From Candidatus Sulfotelmatobacter sp. (GTDB lineage Bacteria; Eisenbacteria; RBG-16-71-46), in contig DATKAB010000173.1 in NCBI GenBank assembly GCA_035498555.1, positions 1 to 63,971 on the forward strand: DNA of 63,971 nt, given 5' to 3'. The notes below the pieces were generated by a model, which was given only the letters and a program-made list of their open reading frames with translations, ran no database searches and had not been told where the DNA came from. Shown piece after piece: positions 24,360-33,261 of the stretch (position 1 is its first letter; every line of letters starts with the position of its first letter). The position numbers and the translations under genes were made by a program.

Positions 24360-25469
24360 ATGACGCTCGAAATCCGCGCGGCCACCGATCTCGGCATGAA
24401 ACGCACCCAGAACGAGGATTCGCATGGGTGCTGGGTTCCCGAGTCCGACACCGAGCGAGCCCAGCGAGGGTTGCTGCTGGTGGTGGCGGACGGCATGGGG
24501 GGCTCGCAGGCCGGCGAGGTCGCGAGCCGCCTGGCGGTGCAGACCGTCATTCAGGTCTACCGCGAGGGTGGAGGGGCGAGCCCGCTCGACGATCTCTATC
24601 GCGCCGTCGAGGCGGCCAATCACGTGGTGCACGCCGAGAGCGTCGCGCACCCGAGCATGAGCGGCATGGGAACCACGTGCACGGCGCTGGTGGTGAAGGG
24701 CGCCGACACCTACCTCGCGCACGTCGGCGACAGCCGCGCCTACCTGGCCCAGAACGGCCGCCTGCGGCAGCTCAGCCAGGATCACTCGCTGGTGGCGCAG
24801 CTGGTGCGCGATGGTCAGCTCACCGCCGATCAGGCGCGATCCGATCCGCGCCGCAACGTCGTGACGCGCAGCGTGGGGGTGGGCGCCCATGTGGAAATCG
24901 ACGCGCAACGCTTCGACGGACTGCTGCGCGACGGCGACACGCTGCTGATGTGCAGCGACGGGCTCCACGGGCTGGTCACCGAGGACGAGCTGCTCGACGT
25001 GATGAGCTCGAACCGTCTGGAGGACGGCTGCCTGCGCGCGATCGCCCTGGCCAACGCCCGCGGCGGGCACGACAACATCACCATCATCCTGGCGCGCGCG
25101 CGTCCCGACTCCGTGCCGCAAGAAGCGCAAGTCGAGGTGGAGACCTCGGGGCGCGCCTCGTCTGCCGAGACCGACCATCATCGCGACGACGTTGAACATA
25201 CGCGGATCATCACGCCCGCGCGCCGCAGCCGCGAGGACGATGACGACGGCGAAGCAGTCGCGTCGCGTGCGCCCCGCCCGCGCGACCTCGAAGAGGAAGC
25301 GTTGCCCTCCCGCCGCCGCACCATGATGTGGCTGGTGATCGCGCTGGTGGTACTGCTGCTCGCGATCGGAGCGGCGGCGCTGGTGCTGATGCAGCTCAAC
25401 AAGCAGTCCACGACCCTGGGCTGGAACGACGCGGGCCGCGCGCCGGCGGGAGAATCCGCATGGCTATGA
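24360..25469 (+). CDS. PP2C-family Ser/Thr phosphatase with C-terminal membrane anchor
   Basis: A 369-residue phosphatase of the PppA/PrpC/Stp type. Metal-binding residues are intact: KRTQNEDSHG, VVADGMGGSQAGE, HVGDSRAYL, LMCSDGLHGLV and RGGHDNITI. The catalytic domain spans about 1-245. A charged linker follows, and a transmembrane helix near the C-terminus (MMWLVIALVVLLLAIGAAAL, about 322-345) places the enzyme at the inner face of the membrane. It is translationally coupled to the kinase gene, whose start codon lies inside its last codons. The pair should set the phosphothreonine level read by the FHA proteins. Confidence 0.93.
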   Translation: MTLEIRAATDLGMKRTQNEDSHGCWVPESDTERAQRGLLLVVADGMGGSQAGEVASRLAVQTVIQVYREGGGASPLDDLYRAVEAANHVVHAESVAHPSMSGMGTTCTALVVKGADTYLAHVGDSRAYLAQNGRLRQLSQDHSLVAQLVRDGQLTADQARSDPRRNVVTRSVGVGAHVEIDAQRFDGLLRDGDTLLMCSDGLHGLVTEDELLDVMSSNRLEDGCLRAIALANARGGHDNITIILARARPDSVPQEAQVEVETSGRASSAETDHHRDDVEHTRIITPARRSREDDDDGEAVASRAPRPRDLEEEALPSRRRTMMWLVIALVVLLLAIGAAALVLMQLNKQSTTLGWNDAGRAPAGESAWL

Positions 25470-27601
25470 AGAAGGATTTCGGCGCGTTCGAGCTGCACGA
25501 GAAGATCGGCAGCGGCGGCATGGCCTCGGTCTACCGCGGCGTCCAGAAGTCGCTCGACCGCCGCGTGGTGCTCAAGGTGCTCTACCCGCACCTCGCCGAG
25601 GACGAGAAGCTGGTGCAGCGTTTCGAGCGCGAAGCGCGCGCCGCGGCCATGCTGCGCCACGAGAACATCGTGCAGGTGATCGACTGCGGGCGTTACGAGG
25701 ACGTCTCGTACATCGCCATGGAGTTCGTGGACGGGATGGACCTCAAGAAGTGGATGGAGGCCCACGGTCCACCGCCGATCGAGATGGCGCTGCTGCTGCT
25801 GCGCGATCTGTGCGCCGGGCTCGAGCACGCGCATCAGCACCGCATCGTGCATCGGGACATCAAGCCCGCCAACATCATGCTGACCCCCGACGGCACGCTG
25901 AAGATCATGGACTTCGGTCTGGCACGCCGCGGCGAGGACTCGACCGCCGTGACGGTGGTGGGTTCGGTTCTGGGTACACCCGCCTACATGTCGCCCGAGC
26001 AGGCCACCGGCGAAGCCGTGGACGAGCGCAGCGACATCTTTTCGGCCGGCGTGGTCGGCTACGAGCTGCTCGGTGCCCAGCGACCGTTCAGCGGGGATTC
26101 CTATTCGACGGTGTTGCGCGCGGTGCTGACCGTCGAGCCGCCGCGGCTCGAAGAGGTCAATCCGCTGGTGCCGCCGGAGGTGGTCGCGATCATCCACCGC
26201 ATGCTGCAGAAGGACGTCTCCAAGCGCTATCCGAAGATCTCCCAGGTGCGCGGCGAACTGGAAACCGTGATCGATCAGCTCGGCATGCACCGTGGCCGCG
26301 ATCTGCTGCGCGAGTACGCGCAGGAGCCCGAGCGCGTCGCCGAAACGCTCAAGAAGAAGCGGCTCTCCCGGCACATGGATCAGGGCCTGTACTTCGAAAA
26401 CATGGGCCGCGGCAAGATCGACGACGCGATCATGGAGTACCGCCGCGTCGTCTACCTCGACCCCGAGAATCGGCAGGCCCGCGACAAGCTGAAGAAGCTG
26501 GAGGCCGAGCGCCGCACGCTCCAGACCCAGCCGGAGGGTCCGCCGGTGGCGGATCCCGGCGTCACCATGGTGATGCCGCCCGAGGCCATTCCGGCTTCGA
26601 CCAGCGGGCGCGGCGCGGCGCCGCCCGAGAAGCCGCCCGGAGCGCGACCTTCGCCCGCTCGGCCCTCACCCGCGCGTCCCGCGCCCAGGCCGCAGGCCGA
26701 CAAGGCGGCGGCGACGCGCAATCTGCTGATCGGCGCGGTCGGGGTGCTGCTGGTCCTGATCGCGGTCGTGGTGTTCGTGATCGTGCGCGGCGGCGGCGAG
26801 AAGACCGCGGCGAACAACGCTCCGGCCACTCCGACCACTCCGGCCGCGCCACCGCCCGGCGGCCACGCGAGCGAATCCGCGCCCGTGACGCCCGCGCCGC
26901 CGCCGGCCGTCGTTTCCACGCCGGCGACGCCCAGTGCCGCGGCGGCCACCGGCTCACTCGAGGTGACCACCGATCCGCCGCAGGCGCGGATCAGCATCAA
27001 CGGAAAGCTTCAGTCGAAGCGGAGCAACGCCACGCTCGCCGACATTCCGGCGGGAACGGCCTCGGTCAAGGTCGAGAAGGATGGCTACCTGACCCAGGCG
27101 CAGAGCGTGGACGTGCCGGTGGCCGGAGTCGGGCACATCAGCTTCAAGCTCGATCCCAATCCCAATCTACCCGGCACGCTCGAGATCAAGGTCACGCCGT
27201 TCGCCACCTACTTCATCGACGACCAGCAGGTGGCGGCCAACGTCGCCTCGACCCGCCAGCAGCTGAAGCCCGGCGTGTACACGGTGCGCGCCGTGCACCC
27301 GGCTTTCGATCCCAAGGAGTGGAAGAACATCCGCATCGAGCCGGGCAAGACCCTCACTCTGTCATTCGACTTCCTGGCGTCGTCGCAGGTCACGGTGCGC
27401 GTCACCTCGGATCCGTGGGGTGAGGTGGTGGTGGACGGTCAGAAGACCGGGAAGTTCACCCCGTGCGAGCTGCAGCTCGCGTCCGGAACGCGCACCATTA
27501 CGGTGGTGCGGGATGGCTTCGTGGCGGCCGAAGGATCGAAGAGCGTGACGCTCAAGGCGGGTCCGCCGGTGAGCGTGAGCTTCACGCTGAAGAAGAAGTA
27601 G
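25460..27601 (+). CDS. Membrane Ser/Thr protein kinase with PEGA repeats (copy 1)
   Basis: A 713-residue Hanks-type kinase. The catalytic domain is at about 10-275: GSGGMASVY glycine loop, Lys in RRVVLKVL, HRDIKPANIML catalytic loop, MDFGLA (DFG) and GTPAYMSPEQA. A TPR-like helical segment (about 310-360) and a Pro-rich linker lead to a transmembrane helix (LLIGAVGVLLVLIAVVVFVI, about 417-440). Three PEGA-type beta domains (about 490-713) would face the periplasm. GGGAG 7 bp upstream favours ATG 25460; ATG 25466, which forms ATGA with the phosphatase stop, is an alternative and matches the start of the second kinase. Confidence 0.93.
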   Translation: MAMKKDFGAFELHEKIGSGGMASVYRGVQKSLDRRVVLKVLYPHLAEDEKLVQRFEREARAAAMLRHENIVQVIDCGRYEDVSYIAMEFVDGMDLKKWMEAHGPPPIEMALLLLRDLCAGLEHAHQHRIVHRDIKPANIMLTPDGTLKIMDFGLARRGEDSTAVTVVGSVLGTPAYMSPEQATGEAVDERSDIFSAGVVGYELLGAQRPFSGDSYSTVLRAVLTVEPPRLEEVNPLVPPEVVAIIHRMLQKDVSKRYPKISQVRGELETVIDQLGMHRGRDLLREYAQEPERVAETLKKKRLSRHMDQGLYFENMGRGKIDDAIMEYRRVVYLDPENRQARDKLKKLEAERRTLQTQPEGPPVADPGVTMVMPPEAIPASTSGRGAAPPEKPPGARPSPARPSPARPAPRPQADKAAATRNLLIGAVGVLLVLIAVVVFVIVRGGGEKTAANNAPATPTTPAAPPPGGHASESAPVTPAPPPAVVSTPATPSAAAATGSLEVTTDPPQARISINGKLQSKRSNATLADIPAGTASVKVEKDGYLTQAQSVDVPVAGVGHISFKLDPNPNLPGTLEIKVTPFATYFIDDQQVAANVASTRQQLKPGVYTVRAVHPAFDPKEWKNIRIEPGKTLTLSFDFLASSQVTVRVTSDPWGEVVVDGQKTGKFTPCELQLASGTRTITVVRDGFVAAEGSKSVTLKAGPPVSVSFTLKKK

Positions 27602-27615
27602 TCGAACTCGGCGGC

Positions 27616-28974
27616 TCAGGGACGCTTGAGCACCGGATCGTCGCCGATCCCCGTTCCAGGACCGGTGAGATGCGCGCCCGAGAAATCCGGAGCGAGCGCG
27701 GCCGCCACGTCGAGCATCCCCGCGCCGAGCTTGCCCTGCTGCTCGCAGCTGACCCCGACCAGCGCGTGCGCCGATCCCGCCAGCCGAGCCAGCAAATCCG
27801 CGCGACGCCAGCCCGGGTGCTTCTCGAGCAGCAGCGCCGCCGCCCCCGAGACGAACGGCGCCGACATCGAGGTGCCGCTCCACACCCGCCAGGCGTTGCC
27901 TGGATAGGCGCTGCGCACGCCGACGCCGGGTGCCGACAGCGCCACGTAATTCGCGATCGAGGTGAAGGGCGCCGGCTGCGAGGAGGCGTCGCTGGCCGCG
28001 ATCGCCAGCGCGTGCGCGCTCGAAGCCGGGTACTCGTGGGGATTTTCGCCGCCCGAATTTCCGGCCGATGCCACCACCACGATTCCCGCCTCGTCGGCCT
28101 GCTCGAGCAGGTGTTCGATGCACGCGCTCGGCTGGAGCATGCCGAGGCTCAGGTTGATGACGCGCGCGCCGTGATCCACGGCCCAGCGGATGCCGGCGGT
28201 GACTGCGGCGATGTCGCCGCGCCCGTCGGAGTTGAGCACGCGCACCGGCATGATCCGCGCGCTGGGCGCGGTGAGGATGACCAGTCCGGCGACGTGAGTG
28301 CCGTGGCCGTAAGCTTCGTCCACCGCGCCGTCGCCATCGTCGTCCAGTCCGTTGCGCTGATCGGTGGGATTGTTGTCGTAGTCCACGAAGTCCCAGCCCG
28401 CGGACAGACGCGGCTGGAGCAGCGGGTGCGTGGGATCCACTCCGGTGTCGACCACCGCGACCAGCACGCCCTGCCCGGCGCTCACGCGGTGCGCGCCCGC
28501 GAGGCCCACCGCGACCGCAGCGGGCTGCTCGACGCTGGTCTCGTACGAACCATAGCCATCGTCCGAGGCGTAGCTCTCCTGGCGCGTCTCGGCGGTTTCG
28601 ATCACGGCGTTCCGCTCGGCGACGATCACTCGCGGATCGGCCGACAGCAACGCCGCCAGCTCGTCGGGAGACTGCCCGGAGCGCGGCTGCATCCGCACGC
28701 AGGTGTAATTCGAACCGGGCGCGATCGTGGCGCCGTAGTCGGCGGCGATCTCGTGAATGTCGGCGCCGGCGACCGCCATCACCGCCACGTCGTCGAGATA
28801 TTCCTCGGTGGTGTTGGGATAGGTCGACGAGGTGCCGGTGTTGGGGCCCGAGCCGGCTTGGGAACGCGGCGCCGTCGGCAAGGAGCGGCTACAGGAGACG
28901 ATCGAAAGCGCCGCGAGGATCAGCGCGGCGATCAGGCCGGTGCGGACGGGGGCGAGCGGGGGGCGCGGCGTCAT
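27616..28974 (-). CDS. Subtilisin-like (S8) serine protease lipoprotein
   Basis: A 452-residue predicted lipoprotein. The signal peptide has lipobox IVSC with Cys28 lipidated. An inhibitor-I9-like propeptide region (about 60-130) precedes the S8 domain. The catalytic triad is Asp176 (VAVVDTGVD), His224 (YGHGTHVAG) and Ser369 (SGTSMSAPF), with oxyanion Asn306 in ASAGNSGG. An Asp-rich insert (LDDDGDGAVDE) may bind calcium. The start at 28974 is chosen because it gives the signal peptide; the frame is open to 29031. It lies 99 bp downstream of the CHAT gene on the same strand with no obvious terminator between, so it may be the fourth gene of that operon. Confidence 0.9.
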   Translation of the reverse strand: MTPRPPLAPVRTGLIAALILAALSIVSCSRSLPTAPRSQAGSGPNTGTSSTYPNTTEEYLDDVAVMAVAGADIHEIAADYGATIAPGSNYTCVRMQPRSGQSPDELAALLSADPRVIVAERNAVIETAETRQESYASDDGYGSYETSVEQPAAVAVGLAGAHRVSAGQGVLVAVVDTGVDPTHPLLQPRLSAGWDFVDYDNNPTDQRNGLDDDGDGAVDEAYGHGTHVAGLVILTAPSARIMPVRVLNSDGRGDIAAVTAGIRWAVDHGARVINLSLGMLQPSACIEHLLEQADEAGIVVVASAGNSGGENPHEYPASSAHALAIAASDASSQPAPFTSIANYVALSAPGVGVRSAYPGNAWRVWSGTSMSAPFVSGAAALLLEKHPGWRRADLLARLAGSAHALVGVSCEQQGKLGAGMLDVAAALAPDFSGAHLTGPGTGIGDDPVLKRP

Positions 28975-29073
28975 GGACTGGATTCTCTCCGAGGCAGCAA
29001 TCCTACCGCCAAAGATGCATTTCAGATGCATGCAAAGCGAGCTCCGATCCGGATTCCGTAGGGGGAACTTCGG

Positions 29074-31764
29074 TCAATCCCCCAGTACCTCGGGTCCCCC
29101 GAGGCAGACGTAGCCGGCCCAGTCCAACGGATGCAGCCCCTCCCGGCCGGCCTCGGCCTGGATGGCGGCCAGCGCCCGGGCCGGGGGGAGATTTTCGGCA
29201 AGCCGCGAGTAGAGGCCGCTCATGAGCCGGAGCGAAGCCTGGTCCCCCACGTCCCATTGCGCGGCCACCACCGCTCGAACGCCCCCCAGCAGCAGGGTGC
29301 GGGCGAGCCCAAACCACTCCTCGCCCGGCTGAACCAGCGCCCGCCCGGTCTGACAGGCGGCCAGCACGACGCGGTGAGCGGCGAGACGGACATGCGCGAG
29401 GGACTCGGCCGGCAGCCAGCCATCGGCGAGCTGGATCCCCGACCAGTGGGGCGCGTCGGCGCGGTAGACGCCGTGGCCGGCGAAGTGGATCCACGGGGCG
29501 CTCGGCATCCGTTCCAGCACGCGAGCGATGGTCGCCTCGCGACCTTCCAGCAGCTCGGCCCCGGGAAAGAGTTCGCGGATCCTTTCGCTTTCTCTGGCCA
29601 CGTGCTCGAGCTCGCCGGCATCCGCCGCGACTACCAGGGGCGCACCTGTTTGCGGCGTCTCCGGCCGGGAGGCGAGCCCGAGCCGCAGGCCCGGAACCAG
29701 CGCGAGCCTGGCCGCTTCGCAGAGCCGCCGGCCGTCCGGGAGCGGCAACGCCGCCCAGGGAACCCGCGTCAGCGGTCCGGCGGGGACGATCGCCAGCGCC
29801 TCGGGCAGCTCGCCGAGCGTCTCGAGCGCGGGCCAGAGTGCCAGCGCCGCGAGGCGCTCCAGATCGGCGTCGAGCACGGGATCCTCTCGCCGCGCTCCCG
29901 GCGCCCGATAGGCCGCGCTGCGCAGCGCGAACAGCACGCGATGTGCGAGCTGGCTCAGCTTCGATTCGAGCGCGATCGCCGAGCGCCCGGCCACGCGATC
30001 GCCGGACACCGTGATCACCCCGAGCCGGTCGTCGGCGAGCAGGAAGTCGAGGAGCGCCGCGCGCGGCGGGATTCCCGCTCGGATGCTGGCCGCCGTGATG
30101 CGCTCGGATGGCCGGCGCGACAGGGCGCGCCGCAGCGGGACGGCTTCCGAGGGTGCGCGCCCGTTCGCCGCCGGCGGCAGCGTCGCACGGGCTCCGCGCT
30201 CGCGGTCCCGCGCGTAGCGCGAGGCCGCCCACGATCGGACGCGGCGCGCGAGCTGCGATGCGCGGCGCATGTGCACGGCGGGACCGAGCGCCGCGCGGCC
30301 TCGCCCGCGCTCGAGCGCTTCCAGCGCCGGAGCGAATCGTCCCTGCTCGAGCTCGAGCGCCGCCAGCGCGCGATGCGGCCAGCCCCACTCGCCCCAGAAC
30401 GAGGCCCGCCATTGCTCGTCGAGGATGCGCGACGCCAGCTGCTCCGCGGTCGCGGCGGCACGCTCCAGCGCGCGCCGTGCGCGGCGGAGATCGCCGCGCG
30501 AGCGCGCCCATGCCGCCTCGGCCGCCAGCGCCAGGTGCTGACGGCGCGGGGAGACGCCAGGAACACGCTGCCGCTTGAGCCGGGCGAGCGCGCGGCCCGC
30601 TCCACGCCGGTCGCCGGCGGCGAGCCGCGCGCGCACCACCAGCGCCAGCGCGCACGATTCACGTTCGCGGTCGCGCGCCGCCGAGAAATGGAGCGCCGCG
30701 GCCTGCAGCAGCGCCGACGCGGCCAGCGGCTGGCGCTCGCGCCACCACAGCGTCGCGAGCCCGACCAGCGCCTCTCCGGTCCACACCGCGTTGCCCTCGT
30801 CGTGGAAGGAGCGCAGCGAGTCGTCCAGCCATTCCGCGGCCGCATGGCGATGCCCGAGGCGGAATCCGGCCAGCGCCGCGAAGGTGGCGGCCTTGGCGCG
30901 CTCGTAGCGCAGTCCGATCGCCTCGCAGGCCAAGACCGCGGCGCGCGCTTCCTCGAGCGCTTCGCCGTGGGCGCCCATGCGCAGCAGGATCTCGGCGCGA
31001 TCGAGCTTCGCCAGCGCCGCGATCGACGGATAGCCGCGAGATCGAGACCGCTCGCCGATCCGGGCGAGGGAATCGAGCGCCGCCTCGTGACGATGCTCCA
31101 GGAACTCGAGGTAGGCGAGGTTGTACTCGGCGCGCAGCTGATCGAGCGGCCGATCGTTCTGCTCGGCGGCGTTCCGGGCGGTCTCGTAGTGGCGGCGGGC
31201 CGCCGCGCAGTCGCCGAGCAGGGACAGGCAGTTGCCCTCGTTGACCCCCATCTGCGACCACTCGTAGCGGTCGCCGAGCCGATGCAGGGCCGTGCGCGCC
31301 TCGCGATAACGCGCCAGCGCGCGCTCGGGGAGATCGAGACGGTGGAGCACATTGGCTTCGTTGTTGAGGAGACGCCCCAGAGAGACGCGATCGCGTGCGG
31401 CGGAGAGATGACGGCGCCCGATGCGCGCGACGCGCAGGGCCTCGCGATAGCGGCCGAGGTACAGCAGCGCATCCACCCAGCCGATCGCGCAGCGGCCGCG
31501 CTCGCGGCGATTGCCGGCGCGCGCGTAGCAGCGCTCGGCGCGCGCGTAGGCCGACGCCGCCTCGCGCGCGCGGCGCAGCCCGCGCAGCACGTGCCCGCGC
31601 AGCCGCCACAGCTCGCCGCGCTCTTCGGGGGACGCGGCGGCTCCCGCGCGCGCGAACTCGCGCTCGAGCAGGCGGAGCGCCCGCTCCGGGCGCTCGCGGC
31701 GCACCGATTCGACGCGGCGAATGAGGCGGGCGGCGGGAGTCGGAGCGGAGGAGCTGGCGATCAT
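29074..31764 (-). CDS. TPR-CHAT caspase-like protease
   Basis: An 896-residue protein. Residues about 1-480 are TPR-like helical repeats (for example LGRLLNNEANVLHRLDLPERA, DQLRAEYNLAYLEFLEHRHE). A coiled, Arg-rich segment follows. The C-terminal CHAT domain (about 590-896) has the caspase-like dyad His764 in HFAGHGV and Cys804 in VVLAACQTG, and the conserved tail AQWDVGDQAS and WAGYVCLGGPE. No transmembrane segment is evident, so it is probably cytoplasmic. It begins 22 bp after the anti-sigma-like gene and is third in the sigma factor operon. TPR-CHAT proteins act as triggered proteases; here the neighbouring anti-sigma-like protein is an attractive substrate, by inference only. Confidence 0.88.
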   Translation of the reverse strand: MIASSSAPTPAARLIRRVESVRRERPERALRLLEREFARAGAAASPEERGELWRLRGHVLRGLRRAREAASAYARAERCYARAGNRRERGRCAIGWVDALLYLGRYREALRVARIGRRHLSAARDRVSLGRLLNNEANVLHRLDLPERALARYREARTALHRLGDRYEWSQMGVNEGNCLSLLGDCAAARRHYETARNAAEQNDRPLDQLRAEYNLAYLEFLEHRHEAALDSLARIGERSRSRGYPSIAALAKLDRAEILLRMGAHGEALEEARAAVLACEAIGLRYERAKAATFAALAGFRLGHRHAAAEWLDDSLRSFHDEGNAVWTGEALVGLATLWWRERQPLAASALLQAAALHFSAARDRERESCALALVVRARLAAGDRRGAGRALARLKRQRVPGVSPRRQHLALAAEAAWARSRGDLRRARRALERAAATAEQLASRILDEQWRASFWGEWGWPHRALAALELEQGRFAPALEALERGRGRAALGPAVHMRRASQLARRVRSWAASRYARDRERGARATLPPAANGRAPSEAVPLRRALSRRPSERITAASIRAGIPPRAALLDFLLADDRLGVITVSGDRVAGRSAIALESKLSQLAHRVLFALRSAAYRAPGARREDPVLDADLERLAALALWPALETLGELPEALAIVPAGPLTRVPWAALPLPDGRRLCEAARLALVPGLRLGLASRPETPQTGAPLVVAADAGELEHVARESERIRELFPGAELLEGREATIARVLERMPSAPWIHFAGHGVYRADAPHWSGIQLADGWLPAESLAHVRLAAHRVVLAACQTGRALVQPGEEWFGLARTLLLGGVRAVVAAQWDVGDQASLRLMSGLYSRLAENLPPARALAAIQAEAGREGLHPLDWAGYVCLGGPEVLGD

Positions 31765-31786
31765 GGACGAGAGTCTCGTCTCGAGC

Positions 31787-32398
31787 TCAACATTCGAACG
31801 GCGGCGCCCGCAGTTCGCCGGAGGGGCCCATGGCCGACAGTTCGATGCGGCCGCGGGGGACGCCTTCGAAATGAAACGCGCCGTCGGCGTCCGCCCACGA
31901 GTCGAAGCGTTCGCCCGCCACCCTCAGCTCGATCCGATGGAGCTGCTCCTCGGGAACCTCGAGTTTCCCGCGCAGCGAGCACTGATCGGCGGATTCGGGC
32001 TCGCACTCGATCTCGATCGCGGCGGCGCCGTGAACGAACCGCAGTCTTCGCGCCTCGCCGACCGCGCGCCGCGTCGCGGCGGGCAGCGGGTCGCGCAGTG
32101 AGTCGAAGGCCAGCGTGAGCCACGCCGCGGGCCCGGACGTCGAGGCCACGGGGGCGGGCCGCGTGGCGAAGACCTCGATCGCCCGGCGATGAAATGCTTC
32201 GGGGACCGCTTCGAGCTGGTCCCCGCGCATGCGCTCCAGCAGAGCGCCCAGGGTTCGCAGGCGCTCGCGACAGCTCGGACAGGGCATGCCGAGATGTTCC
32301 TCGGCTGCCCTGCGCGCACTCGCGCCGAGGCGATCCTCGAGCAGATCGACGAGCCGCTCGGTCGAAAGATGGCTGGGACGCCGCCGGTCACTCGGCAT
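31787..32398 (-). CDS. Zinc-finger anti-sigma-factor-like protein
   Basis: A 203-residue protein. The N-terminus (about 10-60) resembles the zinc-binding anti-sigma (ZAS/zf-HC2) fold: LSTERLVDLLEDRLG, then His-x4-Cys-x2-Cys in HLGMPCPSC. ZAS proteins usually have Hx3CxxC, so the spacing is one longer. There is no transmembrane helix, unlike most anti-sigma factors. The C-terminal half (about 125-200) is beta-rich (ELRVAGERFDSWADADGAFHF) and looks like a transthyretin/carboxypeptidase-regulatory-type domain. Its start codon overlaps the sigma gene's end by 11 bp, indicating translational coupling and 1:1 production, which supports the anti-sigma assignment. Confidence 0.75.
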   Translation of the reverse strand: MPSDRRRPSHLSTERLVDLLEDRLGASARRAAEEHLGMPCPSCRERLRTLGALLERMRGDQLEAVPEAFHRRAIEVFATRPAPVASTSGPAAWLTLAFDSLRDPLPAATRRAVGEARRLRFVHGAAAIEIECEPESADQCSLRGKLEVPEEQLHRIELRVAGERFDSWADADGAFHFEGVPRGRIELSAMGPSGELRAPPFEC

Positions 32399-33107
32399 GA
32401 ATGCGGCCCCTCCTTCGTCGGGGTAGGCTGCGAGTCCCGCCCGGCCGCGGGCGCGGCCGGAGTCGGGGAGGTCTCTCTCCCGGAGAGGTGTGCCGGGGTG
32501 CGGCGGTGATACTCGGGCCCGGCTCTCGCAGCGCGGCGAACGCGCGCTCCAGCTTCTCGATGCATCGCGCGCGGGTGGGGCCGATCGAGCCCACCGGCAT
32601 CCCGAGGTCGCGCGAGATTTCGGCGTAGTCGGGCGCCGGCTCTCGGTAATAGAGCGCTTCCAGCAGCGATCGACAGCGCGCCGCGAGCGCGGCGAGCGCC
32701 AGTCGGACCAGGGTCTGCTCCTCGAGGGTCTCGAGCTCCACCGGGGCCGGCTCGCGCGGGTCGGCGAGCTCAGGCCGCTCCTCGGGTAACGTGTCTTCGC
32801 GCGCCCGCTCGCGCCGGCGCCTGAGTGCCGTGGCCAGCGCGATGCGATCGGTGGTGCTCGAGAGCCAGCGGCACAGGGCGCGGGCGTCCCGCATGCGCGG
32901 CAGGCCCCGGACCAGCGCCGCGAACACCTCCTGGAAGACGTCGGCGAGATCCTCGTCGGAGAGCCGGTAGCCGCGCGCTACCGCGTAGACCAGGCGCTCG
33001 TAGCGCCGCACCAGTGCGGACCACGCCCGCTGATCGCCCTGAACGCAGCGTGCGACCAGGCGGGCGTCGAGCTCGGGGTCGAGTGCGGGGCGGAGGCCGA
33101 ATCGCAT
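32388..33107 (-). CDS. ECF RNA polymerase sigma factor
   Basis: A 239-residue sigma-70-family protein. Region 2 (about 12-85): RCVQGDQRAWSALVRRYERL and DLADVFQEVFAALVRGL. Region 4 (about 130-190): LAALAARCRSLLEALYYREPAPDYAEISRDLGMPVGSI, a typical helix-turn-helix. The last 40 residues are a basic Arg/Pro-rich tail not found in standard ECF factors. The start at 33107 is chosen because region 2 homology begins a few residues later; the frame stays open to 33419. It heads the operon with the anti-sigma-like, CHAT and perhaps subtilase genes and should be held inactive until a signal releases it. Confidence 0.88.
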   Translation of the reverse strand: MRFGLRPALDPELDARLVARCVQGDQRAWSALVRRYERLVYAVARGYRLSDEDLADVFQEVFAALVRGLPRMRDARALCRWLSSTTDRIALATALRRRRERAREDTLPEERPELADPREPAPVELETLEEQTLVRLALAALAARCRSLLEALYYREPAPDYAEISRDLGMPVGSIGPTRARCIEKLERAFAALREPGPSITAAPRHTSPGERPPRLRPRPRPGGTRSLPRRRRGRIHAE

Positions 33108-33146
33108 GGGCGACACAAGTCTAGCCCCGAGCCTCGGCGGGTGTCT

Positions 33147-33156
33147 CCCCGCGGGG
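33147..33156. promoter_or_regulatory. GC palindrome in the sigma-factor/glycosyltransferase divergent region
   Basis: CCCCGCGGGG, a perfect 10-bp palindrome 40 bp upstream of the sigma gene start. On the minus strand GAGACA-N18-TAGACT between it and the gene is a weak sigma-70 pair. It is short enough to be incidental in this GC-rich DNA. Confidence 0.2.
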
Positions 33157-33261
33157 GAATCCTGGCACCAGGTATCAGGCCGGCGGCCGGCCCCACCTCT
33201 GATCGTGAATCGGGGTCGCCGACCCGCGGCGATCCGGGAACTCTCGACGGAAAGCGGTTCG

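Noticed and set aside
29131-32118. 995-codon plus-strand frame opposite the CHAT gene
   Set aside because: Antisense shadow. The minus-strand product has TPR and CHAT domains with the catalytic dyad.
28975-33107. Type III-E CRISPR (craspase) locus around the TPR-CHAT gene
   Set aside because: No repeat array, gRAMP/Cas7-11 effector or other cas gene is visible in the window. Only the TPR-CHAT/sigma theme is shared.
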